Below are positions 33,401 through 42,953 of a stretch of 64,000 nucleotides of DNA, piece after piece. Origin of the DNA: Arenicola marina. Lineage: Eukaryota > Annelida > Polychaeta > Arenicolidae. The translations under genes were made by a program, and so were the position numbers. The notes under the pieces were generated by a model. It did no database searches. It was not told the origin of the DNA and saw only the letters and a list, made by a program, of their open reading frames with translations. Position 1 is the first letter of the stretch; each line of letters opens with the position of its first letter. The DNA is taken from assembly GCA_964019135.1 (NCBI GenBank), contig OZ025260.1:27398254-27462253 (forward strand), given 5' to 3'.

Positions 33401-36219
33401 ACGTGGAGGTCATAGAAACGCTGGTGCGTCATGGCGCCAATATTGACTGTCGTAATAAACAGGGACAGACCACGTGGTCCTTTGGTATGGAGACAGATGA
33501 TACCGTCCTGCTTAGGACTTTGGTGCGCTTGTACCGCCAAGTGAAGCGCATGCGCGGCCGCAAGTTGGTGTTTCCCCAGGGGCGCACGCCACTGCACGTG
33601 GCGGCGCTGGCGGGAGACGTGGATAAGATCCAGTGTCTCTTCACGCTGGGAACAGACCCAAAGTGTCTCGACCAGAACCATAACACATTCCTACACGTGG
33701 CTGCGCGAGAAAACCATGTGGAGGTGTTGCGCAACTTCCTGTCCGATGTTGATGTCAGTCTCCAAAATAACGATGGCGACACTCCGCTCCACCTGGCGGC
33801 GTCGCAGGGACATGCGGCAGCGGCTCAAGTGCTAATCCCGAAGTCTAAGTTAAATATCACTAACGGCCGGGGTTACACGGCCCTCCACGCGGCGGCCTGG
33901 TCCGGGGCAGCCTCCCCCGAAGTCATCCGGCTTCTCGTCGACACTATCGTCAAGAACAACAACTGGTCTCTGGTGGACGCGCGTGACGTCAAGGGTAACA
34001 CGGCACTTCACATCGCTGCCTATGGCAACCGAGCTGAGATCATCGGTGACCTGAACCAACTCAACCCAAGCCTGCTTAATAAAGAGGGGAATAACCCCCT
34101 GCATGTGGCAGCCAGTGAGGGGCATGCTGAGGTCCTGGCGGCAATGTTGGAGGTATTCAACAAACAGGGTCACGGCTTGGACATCGACCAACAGAATGGT
34201 GAAGGGGAGACTTTAATGCACATCTGTGCCAAGCTCGGTGACGTTACCATGGTGGAGACCCTGGTGGCCACTGGGGCAGACCTGGCTAAGAAGAATGACC
34301 AAGGCAACACGGTGCTGCACGAGCTGGCCGAACAGCTGGTGCTGGAGCCCCACCAGCTGGACAAGCTGCTGGACGTGTATGACGCCATCCAGAGGTGCAC
34401 GGCCCTGTGGTGGTGCATCTGTCACGAGCTGCCTCACGCCGACGAGGGATCCGACGTCTACCGTCAGTATCGACGCCAGGCGCTCTTCTACCTGACGTCA
34501 GACGTCTACAACCACACTGGCTACAACGCCCTGGCCTACAGTGTGGCCGTGGGGGCGATGGGGCTATTCAAGGCCATACTGGAGACCAAGGACGTCTACA
34601 AGAGGCGGAGCGGGAAGAGCTTCCAGTTCGACATTACCAACATCACTCCGGACACCATCACGTCCAAGGTGAAGACGACGTCGAGGAAGGAGTCAGCCTT
34701 CTCCAACCAATCCACAGTCGGGGTCATCGAGGACAAAGACCTGGACGACGAAGACGCGCCCAATAACCGGTCGTGCCTGGAGATCATTGCCTATGGCACG
34801 GATGACGTCATGGCCACTCAGTTCCTGGATATCGTACCAGTCCGGCAGCTGGTCCAGGATCTCTGGGCTCGCTACCAGTGGATCTACTTGATCCTGATGG
34901 TGTGGCACATCGCTTACATGGTTCTCTTCACGGAATATTCCGTCCCTCTCATCTCTCAGTTCTATGGCTCTTCCAATGATACAAGCCAAATCGCTTACAC
35001 CAGTCCCCCGACCATGTTTCCCATCAGCCTCTTCATCATGTGGCCCATGTTACTGATGATCTTTCAGGTGATCTTTGTCATTTCGGCGATCCGGCAATGG
35101 AGCAAGGAATCCAAGGTGGAGCCCGACGGCGGGAAGAAATCACACGATCGCAAATCCAGGTGTTGTGCGGATACGACAGTGACCGCGTTGCCGGGAAAGG
35201 CGATTGAGTGGATCTTCAGCCACTTGTCCAATATAGCCACGGTGTTGTTCGTGGCTTCCCAGGCGGGGTGGCTGGTACTTCACAGCCTGGAGAGCAAGGG
35301 CCAGATCTACCCTCTGGTACTGTGCCACATCGTCGGCTGGCTCTTCACCATCGTGTTTACCAAGGGCTTTGAGTCGGTGCACGCCTTCTCCATCATGCTG
35401 ACGTACATCATCATTAGGGACATCGTCAGGTTTGTCTTCATCTATATCTTCGTGCTGACAGCCTTCGCGGTGGGCATCCACTGCTGCCTGATGGTTGTCC
35501 CCAGTCTGGCGGCGTTCTACCCGAGTGTCTGGCACACCATCTTCGTCAGTTTTAACCTGATGATCGGCATGGGGGACATCCTGGACGAGAACCTGGACCA
35601 GAGTTATAACGAGGTCGGCGGCAACGCCTGGTTCGTCCGCTTCGTCTACCTCTTCTACATCACGCTGTCCACCGTGATCCTCCTCAACCTGCTGATCGCC
35701 ATGCTGTCCGACACCTACAACGACATCAAGTCCAAGGAGGGGACCACGTGGCGAGTCGGGAGCGTCCGTCTGGCGCTCCGGATCGAGCGTTCGGCGCCCT
35801 TTATCCGCAGACTGCTGACCCGTCTCGGGATCATCAAAGACCAGGTGTCGTACGATCCAGACACGCGGCGCTGGCAAATGGCGCTCCCGATGGAGCAGGT
35901 CCAGGAGGACGGGGACTCGGCGGAAGTGAGTGAGATCATGAAGGTCCTGCAGCGCCTGGAGCACCGTCTGGACGTGTCCCAGAACGCCTTTCACGAGCTG
36001 GGATGCCGCGTGGACACCCTCCTGGAGGCCACGGTCGCTGGGGGGGTCGGGGGGCCCTCCTCGGCCCGCGATGCCAGGGTGACCCCCGGCGGTGACGGAT
36101 CCGAGAGTCCTATGTCACACTATGGCCGCCAGAACCGTCGGCGGTCCATGGCTGTGGTGGCCGCCAGACCTCTCAGCGCCAAGCGGCACGGGCGCCGACG
36201 TAAGGACACTATAATGTAG
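30423..36219 (+). CDS. TRP channel 1, TRPV-like with ~17 ankyrin repeats
   Basis: Predicted cation channel of the plasma membrane, 1313 aa. Coding exons are 30423-30491 and 32347-36219, joined in phase 0 (AAG|GTGAGA ... TTGCAG|GGT). Residues 24-105 form an acidic linker (DEEEE). About 17 ankyrin repeats span about 107-700, many with TALHxAAxxGH. A TRPV-type linker follows (FDITNITPDT, SCLEIIAYGTDD, then a pre-S1 helix at about 840-865). S1 starts at YQWIYLILMVW (about 866), S5 follows IIIRDIVRF, the pore has GMGD at 1097-1100, and S6 is ILLNLLIAMLSDTYNDI. A TRP helix with a conserved Trp comes next, then a probable coiled coil (VSEIMKVLQRLEHRL). The pore, S5 and linker place it nearest TRPV, but TRPV proteins have about six ankyrin repeats. 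The selectivity and stimulus cannot be read from sequence. The stop is TAG 36217-36219. Confidence 0.9.
30873..31593. mobile_element. MITE-like element in intron 1 of TRP channel 1
   Basis: The outer ends are inverted: GGGCTATA at 30873 and TATAGCCC ending at 31593. Subterminal blocks are also inverted: GAGACAAACAAAC with CACGTGCT on the left, and the complement AGCACGTG with GTTTGTTTGTC on the right. It is flanked by TA on each side (30871-30872, 31594-31595), as expected of Tc1/mariner-type insertion. No transposase ORF is present. Confidence 0.7.
32347..36219 (+). CDS. Main coding exon of TRP channel 1
   Basis: A single uninterrupted 3873-bp exon carries all ankyrin repeats, the six membrane segments and the C-terminus. 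It begins after the acceptor AATGTTGCAG. The ATG at 32338 lies in that acceptor region and is not the start codon. The paralog has an intron after its GAAGACTTCGAG codons (58857); the matching place here (near QELDVAAGK, about 32680-32705) is continuous, so one intron was lost or gained after duplication. Confidence 0.9.
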   Translation, partial: GRPIRQPLEPADEPLDEEEEIEPQSSAPFADFKKHDSWETLRKELFKAVESDDTAKCQEVCTRIQHSKKSLSDAELRDPANSATALHRALQGGQMAVARFLIQNAPEEDLMQELDVAAGKLTSKKTCLHLLAERQEYLELAEIFLDRLRPGETKAHFLRQAVLMEPAGQRPRPLPAIHIAALNGNTKMVEVLVKLGVDVNHTNNKHDTAVLWAARGNHIETVRRLIQLGADLHHQNDKGSTPLYWGVRYGFSDLVRVLVTEGRADIHQNRKLGLVSPIVLAAALGYDDILQILLSHGGEVNTRITNNQTALHFAALYGHDTVVETLLKSRVTVDQADDAGNTALLLAVKAGHVEVIETLVRHGANIDCRNKQGQTTWSFGMETDDTVLLRTLVRLYRQVKRMRGRKLVFPQGRTPLHVAALAGDVDKIQCLFTLGTDPKCLDQNHNTFLHVAARENHVEVLRNFLSDVDVSLQNNDGDTPLHLAASQGHAAAAQVLIPKSKLNITNGRGYTALHAAAWSGAASPEVIRLLVDTIVKNNNWSLVDARDVKGNTALHIAAYGNRAEIIGDLNQLNPSLLNKEGNNPLHVAASEGHAEVLAAMLEVFNKQGHGLDIDQQNGEGETLMHICAKLGDVTMVETLVATGADLAKKNDQGNTVLHELAEQLVLEPHQLDKLLDVYDAIQRCTALWWCICHELPHADEGSDVYRQYRRQALFYLTSDVYNHTGYNALAYSVAVGAMGLFKAILETKDVYKRRSGKSFQFDITNITPDTITSKVKTTSRKESAFSNQSTVGVIEDKDLDDEDAPNNRSCLEIIAYGTDDVMATQFLDIVPVRQLVQDLWARYQWIYLILMVWHIAYMVLFTEYSVPLISQFYGSSNDTSQIAYTSPPTMFPISLFIMWPMLLMIFQVIFVISAIRQWSKESKVEPDGGKKSHDRKSRCCADTTVTALPGKAIEWIFSHLSNIATVLFVASQAGWLVLHSLESKGQIYPLVLCHIVGWLFTIVFTKGFESVHAFSIMLTYIIIRDIVRFVFIYIFVLTAFAVGIHCCLMVVPSLAAFYPSVWHTIFVSFNLMIGMGDILDENLDQSYNEVGGNAWFVRFVYLFYITLSTVILLNLLIAMLSDTYNDIKSKEGTTWRVGSVRLALRIERSAPFIRRLLTRLGIIKDQVSYDPDTRRWQMALPMEQVQEDGDSAEVSEIMKVLQRLEHRLDVSQNAFHELGCRVDTLLEATVAGGVGGPSSARDARVTPGGDGSESPMSHYGRQNRRRSMAVVAARPLSAKRHGRRRKDTIM

Positions 36220-36635
36220 TGTAATCCGTCACACCGCGACAGTCAATTTGCAGAACAAATCGGGTGATCGAAGAGTGACAGGATTTCGGTGTACTCAGGG
36301 ATCGGGTTGTGGAAGCTCTACTGTAATATGATTTAAGCATGAAATCCATATTTATTCATTATTAGAGGTAAACGAGGTATTATTAAAACCTATTATTATT
36401 ACACCACCGTGTGCGAATACCAAGCAACCTTGGCCCTCCATCTATTGTTCCGTAATCGTCGATGTTATTCTGGTTTTATAATAATGAGACATGCTCAACA
36501 ATGTATCTGTGATATTGTTTATACGTGATATTATTCATTCGTGATGCCGTCGCCTATATTGCCATTTGAACGAGCATAATAATGTGTGCATCTCAATGAC
36601 CTGTAAGTTAATCTGCTGGCAACATCGTGATCGAA

Positions 36636-36927
36636 GCGCTGGTCTCTGAGTCGCTGGTCTCTGAGTCGCTGGTCTCTGAGACGCTGGTCTCTGAGACGCC
36701 GGTCTCTGAGACGTTGGTCTCTGAGACGCGGATTTATGAGAGGCGGATTAATGAGACGCTGGTCTCTGAGACGCCGGTCTCTGAGAAGTTGGTCTCTGAG
36801 ACGCGGATTTATGAGACGCTGGTCTCTGAGACGCTGGTCCCTGAGACGCTGGTCTGTGAGACGCTCGTCTCTGAGACGCTCGTCTCTGAGGCGCTGGTTT
36901 CTGAGACACTGGTCTCTGAGACACTGG
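36636..36927 (+). repeat. Minisatellite, 15-bp units
   Basis: About 19 units of CTGGTCTCTGAGACG with variants (GATTTATGAGACGCG, GTCCCTGAGACG). Because 15 is divisible by three, both strands stay open and read as pentapeptide repeats; there is no start context or homology to support coding. It lies about 420 bp after the TRP channel 1 stop, probably in its 3' UTR. Confidence 0.93.
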
Positions 36928-37107
36928 ATGATGCTAGGCCACGTGCAATGCCAGGACACGTGCAATGCCCATTTCACAGGCCGTTGGGGACTCAAGATTC
37001 TACTACTACCAATCACAATAACAACTAGCCCTGTTATAAAGCATTCTGTTAATGATATGTGCCATTTCTGTCCTGCAAACTGTTGTTTTTATATTTATAT
37101 ATATGCA

Positions 37108-37113
37108 AATAAA
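37108..37113 (+). promoter_or_regulatory. Candidate poly(A) signal for TRP channel 1
   Basis: The first good AATAAA after the stop at 36219. It would give a 3' UTR of about 0.9 kb including the 15-bp minisatellite. Confidence 0.4.
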
Positions 37114-37570
37114 TCTCACCAACACTTCAAATGTGATCAACGTATTGTATTTTCATTTAACCCTTGCATTAGTAATTTGCACCTTACGTTGGCACTTAAT
37201 AGTCAATTAATTGTTATGCTAACGCTCGGATGAGTCAATCTGACTTTCCCGATCATAAGAACACGAGTTAAGTCATATTGCTTGATTTTAACCATCACAG
37301 AAATCGCTGGAAAAAAAAGTATCATCTTATTTCACAGTTGTCTATGACGCTACATTTATTAAGCGTAATAAAGACTAACGCGATGGCGTTTCGCACATAG
37401 GTCGTTTGCTGTGTAGCCTGTAGCGCTTTCAGTGTGTGCTCAGCCACACGGCTATCTTCCTAACCAATGCACGGTTTATCGCTATGATCACGGCATGGTC
37501 TTGAGGCTTCCCACCCCCAATTCAGTCGTCCGACATTGCCCGCAGTTGGTTTTTACAATTTGGCATGCTG

Positions 37571-37940
37571 GTAGAACAGGTGCGTTATGATAACGCTTAT
37601 ATCGTCGCATTATGTTCGTTACTGTCTGTAGAACCGGTGCGTTATGATAACCCTTGTATCGTCGCATTATGCTCGTTAGCGTCTGTAGAGGGGGCCTCCC
37701 TGGTGTAGTGGTTAGCGCACTAGACCGCAGATCAATAGGTCCTGGGTTCGAATCCGGGGCCGGGCACCTAATCTGGGGCATGTTTCATTCCTTCATCCTT
37801 CATCGTCCCGGGAGGTTCCTTGGCCCAATTTAGCCTGTATGTGCACAAAAGTGGCCTAAAACACCAACATTTCATTTCATTTCAGTGTCTGTAGAACCGG
37901 TGCGTTATGATAACTGTCATATTGTCGCATTATGCACGTT
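37571..37940 (+). repeat. 57-bp tandem repeat, three copies, split by a SINE
   Basis: Units of GTAGAACCGGTGCGTTATGA followed by TAAC, T-ATCGTCGCATTATG and CGTTA start near 37571, 37628 and (after the SINE) 37885. TGCGTT lies at 37581, 37638 and 37901. The 263-bp spacing of the last pair equals 57 + 197 (SINE) + 9 (target duplication). Confidence 0.92.
37690..37886 (+). mobile_element. SINE family 1, intact tRNA-derived copy with target duplication
   Basis: The tRNA-like head has a Pol III A-box (TGGTGTAGTGG at about 37700) and a perfect B-box (GGTTCGAATCC at about 37746). A unique body follows (GGCACCTAATCTGGGGCATG, CATCGTCCCGGGAGGTTCC, CCAATTTAG), and the tail is CATTTCATTTCATTTCA-like. It is flanked by the 9-bp direct repeat GTCTGTAGA (37681-37689 and 37887-37895). 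It is not a functional tRNA: the acceptor and anticodon arms do not pair properly. Confidence 0.93.
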
Positions 37941-40590
37941 ATTTTCTGTGCTCATATGAAGAAAAGCGCCTGGAAATAAAAGTCTTTCAAATAAATATCA
38001 TGGACATAAATGGCCTAGAAAACATATATATATGAGATTAATATGGATAGGTGCTACCTAAAATGAGCGAGCGTATATATAAGTCTTATATTCATTTAGC
38101 TATTCCGATACATGTAGATGAATATTCAAAATGAATCCCACAGCCGCTTGCCATAATGCGTATCTTTGACGGGATACTACTCAGTAATATGTCATATAGG
38201 TAAAACCTAATAGGGCGAGAGCAACTATTTTCGGAAAAAGGTTCTACTATTAAAAGAAGTGTTGCAGATTTCTAGTGCAGCTCATCTAGATCAAAATAAT
38301 CGTTAATATATCCATTCACAATGTATAACTCAACAAGATTGCTACTTAGACAGAAATATGTAATTGAGGTGGATATATACAGAAACTGCATGTCAAAGCA
38401 AATGAAAATCTAGGCCTGTATGTTTAATTCAAATAACAACACTGATTGAAGTGATAGCTAAGTGATGAAATACTGAGTATGCTCCTATGATCATTAATAA
38501 AATAAAACTGGCATGCAAAAACTACAAATGGTCAATAGCAGATTGTGTGATATACTTCATATGTTAACAATATGGAATTCATAACTGTATTTCCGCTAAA
38601 TGGTTACATTATATCATAATGCCCCATAATTGAACCATCACGATAATATTCAACTTGAACCAAATTAGACTAAATTAGACTAAAACGATGAAACCTTGAA
38701 AGTAAGAGAAAAGTTAAATGTCTGTATTTTCATGGAGAATAGATATCTCACATCTTTCTAGGATATGACATAACATTTACATGGTAGAAGTTAATCCCTA
38801 TGAGTTGGGGGCATGACTTCGCAAACAAATAAAATCGAGTCACATAGATACAGTATGACAAGACCTGAATGTTTCATAAAGCACCACTTAACTACATAGT
38901 CTAGGTATGTTACCCTGATTACCAGATATGTGTCAAATTTGAATCTGGCTAAAATAGTCCCTTTGACAAAATTTAAACAGTGTTTTTGTGCCTCTGTGTC
39001 AAACAATTGGTAATTAAACACTATGAATATATTATATAGACAATGATTGTCAATCTTGATACAAAGTCAGATCAAATTAATATATATATGAAACATGGAA
39101 ATTATAAAGGGATGATCCCATTATGCAATTTAAGATTTTGAAGAAACAAGTTTATATGATAAATTAAGCTGGTTAGACAATTTCATGCTACAGGTAGTGT
39201 GCTAGTTCATAAGGAATTGACAATATAGCCATATTTCCACATTGCTGGATAAATCAAAATCACGTTTAAGATATGCGGTTAGCAGTAGTTCGACCAAATC
39301 TCAGACCAAAAGAATTTCAAACCCTGAATGTAATTAGCACCTCTGCATTAACTTACATGATATGCTGGAAGCCAATTAGAATTGAGTATAATAAAAAATT
39401 AAAACCATGGTAATTGGCTGAGCTGGATGGGACAACAACTCTAACCATGCTAACTGTCTGTGAAAATCATTTTACTATAAGTGATCAGCATCCATTAACA
39501 GCCATTATGTTTATTTATATAAATGCAATGTTCATTAGTATTTCCACATGGGAACAGAAATAACAAAACAGGCATAAAATAATTAACTTTAGGCTAACAG
39601 TAACACTTGAGCAATTTTACTCTGTCACTCGTTTAATTTCTCTTATACAACTAGGCTAAATAAACAATCAACAAGTGGATAAATGACATGCAGTTATTAA
39701 GTATATAACGATGGATTTGATACATATACATGTACATGCTTAATATATAACACATTTAATTATTTAATACCTATGCATGGCATATAATAACCCTAAGCAA
39801 TATTGTAAACATATATATTAAAATAAACTCCCTTTAACTTAAGGTAGATCTACTGATTGATACTAATGGCATGCAAACAAGGGTTTTTCAGTCAAAAGTA
39901 ATTTATTGGGAACAAAATTTGCCTTTATGACTTTATTCATATAAATTGGAGAAAACCTGTACTGAAAGGTTGTATAAATAGATATTTTTTTTTTTAATTG
40001 GTAACTAAAATTATTGTTAATATTTTCCATCTGATTGTGAGTAGTGGTTGGTCCAGAGCGATCAAAGACGCCCTAGGTCGTGGGGTACATCTGCTTGCAG
40101 CCCCCCGCCCACTGTACCCCACATTTGTTTTGTCCTTTTTTCATTTGCAAATTTACTCTTCAGAAGCCATCTTAGATACAAACATGATAAAGCTGCCAAT
40201 TTTTGAGTGCACCTGTTTACGGTTAAATTTCTGCCAGGGCATAACATTTCAAGGGAAGTGGATGACCCCCCCCCCCCCCCCCCCCCTTTCTAGACTACCC
40301 CACACGCCACATTCCTAGATCCAAGCCTGATCAGCCTGAAATTGAAAATTGTTAGTCATGGCTCATGCGGCTAGGCTAGCCTAAAATTAGGTGACGGTAA
40401 AATTACCAGGGTCAACTGTCACTGACAGTGACACTGTCACTGACGCATTCAGTGACTGTGTGTGTTTGATACAGTGACAGCCCGAAACAGTCAAAACCGA
40501 CGGCGACGGGTGGCAGTGCCAGTTATCAGTTATCTGTGATCGTTGTTTCATCATATTATCAGTTTCTGGTCTGTTAATTTTCTTTGCGAA
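37941..40590. other. AT-rich intergenic DNA
   Basis: 38.0-39.95 kb is strongly AT-rich without exons or repeats that I could define. A C-run lies at about 40266-40286. At 40396-40407 is the perfect palindrome GGTAAAATTACC, followed at about 40415-40465 by alternating GTCACTGAC/CAGTGAC motifs upstream of the candidate exon at 40591. Confidence 0.5.
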
Positions 40591-40684
40591 ATGGCGATTT
40601 CAAGCAGTTTAAGTGAGCAGGTGAGCAAAGCTAGCAGACGACCAGCCATTTTGTTAAACGGAGACGCTCATAGTTACGATGCCG
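40591..40684 (+). CDS. Candidate first coding exon of an unknown gene
   Basis: ATGGCG in good start context (GCGAAATGGCG) opens a frame beginning MAISSSLSEQVSKASRRP. Two donors are possible: CAG|GTGAGC at 40620/40621 (strong) and CCG|GTAGGT at 40684/40685. No downstream plus-strand exon with compatible phase was identified, and a MITE lies 200 bp on. I cannot name a product. It may be the start of a gene with large introns, or chance. Confidence 0.25.
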
Positions 40685-40890
40685 GTAGGTGGCGTTCCGT
40701 TTACCGGGGCGACTGCGCATGTGAACGCGAACCAGTCAGTTGCAAGTCAGGCACCAGTCTGACTCGTAGAACACGGCCCGAGCGCCCGCTGCCGGGAGTG
40801 TGACAAGGAGTCTTTAGCAGGGCGCGGATCGTTGAACTCATAAATGCATTGTTTTCATTTAGTTTTATAATTCTGTATTGATTTTTACCA

Positions 40891-41687
40891 GGTCGAAGAC
40901 GACCCTTGATCGAGGGTTATCGCTAGATCGAGGGTTAACCCTAGAAGGAGGGAAAACGGAAGTTGACACGTACCGTCACGTGCAAGGTTTTAGCACAACC
41001 AAACCACGTGCGAGGACTTGCCGTGCCAGGATTTATGTTGTATGGAAAGCCATATATATCATAATATTTTTTTTTTAAACTGAACATATACACACCAAAC
41101 GCTATCGACGTTAACAATATATATGAACTAGTTTAATTACTGTTACATCACAGTTGTCAAGAACTGAACAATAATTACGATATAATTACGCCACCTGAAA
41201 TCAGATCATTACGCATTATGACCGACACGGTACGCCATAATGTGAGCCTGATAAAAACGTCTATATCTTCCAATCGCGTCGATGGATTTTAAATCGCGTC
41301 GACAGTTTTGTGGAAAATTTAACTCTGCATGTCGTATTACAGGTTTCATGCCCTCCAAGTTTAAATTCTGCCCTCCAAATGTATTTTATGCATGTAGCTG
41401 ACCACAGTGGTGATGAACATATTGTCATAACAAATTTAGTCATGTCACTAGGTCATGTAACTAGGTCATGACCTGTCCCTAATATATTGAACTAACTTTA
41501 GAAACTTTTGGCGAATCAAAAGATTCGGTACAATTCGATCTATGATATCTTTTGTAACATGCCTCATAAATGGTTGAGCAGAATTAAATGAATATGATGA
41601 CGTCAGTCGACTTCCCTCGATCGAGGTAAAAGTACGCTGTTTACCCTCGTTCTAGGGATATCCCTCGATCGAGGGTCGTCTTCGACC
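40891..41687. mobile_element. 797-bp MITE-like element, ~48-bp TIRs, 9-bp target duplication
   Basis: The left end GGTCGAAGACGACCC-TGATCGAGGG and the complement of the right end GGTCGAAGACGACCC-CGATCGAGGG agree over about 48 bp. Flanks are TTTTTACCA (40882-40890) and TGTTTACCA (41688-41696), 8 of 9 identical. A 9-bp duplication with long TIRs suits Mutator-like elements. The termini contain several self-complementary CTCGATCGAG cores. There is no transposase. Confidence 0.82.
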
Positions 41688-41696
41688 TGTTTACCA

Positions 41697-42953
41697 CATC
41701 CCACTTTTTGTTTCTCCTCATACATTTCCCCTCTCCCACATTTTTTGTACCCATTAATTGTTTATACAACCAATATCATACATCATGGATTTATTTTGAC
41801 AACATTTTACATTTTTTACGTCAATCTATATTTATTTTGAAACATCGCACATTTTGCCCATTCCCACATTTTTGTACCCTTTGTTACCCTTACATTACAT
41901 GTGTTCACGTTGACCACATCTCGCATTTCATTTGTACATCCTATATTCATTTTTGTTACATATCCCACATTGGTTCTCACCATTTAAAGTTGTAAGCTAG
42001 GGTATTGACAAATATTTTCAGTAAGTAAACAAGGGAGTTAAAATAATAATATTGTATCTCCTGACTTTTAGAGCCCATATCTTTACAAAAACAAAATTTC
42101 ATTGTACCTACTCGTAACCATACTTAGATACATGTCTTGTTACATTTTTTGTGATATCTAATTGGCCTCTTACATTTGAGGCCTAGTCTGGGAGATTTGA
42201 GGCTAGGGTACGGAAATAAACATTATTTTGTTAAAACATTTGAAATAAAGTAATTGAACGACAGACTGCTATGATTGGATCAGTCATGTTTATTATGCAG
42301 GTATACAACCAAAGCCACCGCTGAATCTTATAAATGCTCTCTGCGCTGATGCGCTCAACAAATGCGCATATGTCTAATACTGAACACTTAATATCAATGC
42401 AAATTGGAGCAGTAAAGGACGGAAGCAACATATATAATTTACCCATAATTTACCATATTCTTCTTTTCGCGTTATCCAGTACTTTGGTGTTCAAACCGAA
42501 GTGATTTAACATTCAATATCTCTGAGGCGATGTCCTAGAACGTATTTTTGCAATGCAATTGCATTTCTGGAGTCAGTAATTTCCATATGATATACGGGGA
42601 GAAATTCAATTGAATTCAAATTATCTATTATTTTGTAATGAGTCATATTTTGATCATTTTAATTATTTAATTATTATATAATTATTCAGTGATTGAGGTC
42701 ATTATCGTTTGATTCCCTGTCCTGTTTTTCTTTCGGTTCGTGATACAGCCAGACGATCCTCTATATCAGAGTTAATCGGGACTTTTCCAAGACAGAACTA
42801 TTGATCTAGACAGAATGAATAGTGCTTATCTGTCCTCATCAATAACTCACAGACATAATTTGTCCAAACTTGTTCAAGACTGCAGCTCAGGGAGCAAACC
42901 AGAGATTTAAATGAAGTTCGTTAGGAGGATATTTATCGAATATCACTCGACTG
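41697..42953. other. Intergenic, downstream of the chitin-binding gene
   Basis: AT-rich, no exon seen. 41700-41990 has a loose recurrence of ACATTTT-type text (TTTTTGTACCC twice, CACATTT several times). The minus-strand poly(A) signal of the CBM14 gene is not obvious; a GATAAA variant lies at about 42929-42938. Confidence 0.45.

Noticed and set aside
35140-35994. Long minus-strand frames opposite the TRP genes (35140-35994 and 62443-63510).
   Set aside because: They are GC-rich antisense shadows of well-supported coding exons, rich in His/Asp/Val from complemented codons, with no domain.
36531-37016. Pentapeptide-repeat proteins on either strand of the 15-bp minisatellite.
   Set aside because: Both strands are open simply because the unit length is a multiple of three; no start context or homology.
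37690-37770. A functional tRNA gene.
   Set aside because: A- and B-boxes are good, but the acceptor and anticodon stems do not pair, and a SINE body with tail and target duplication follows.
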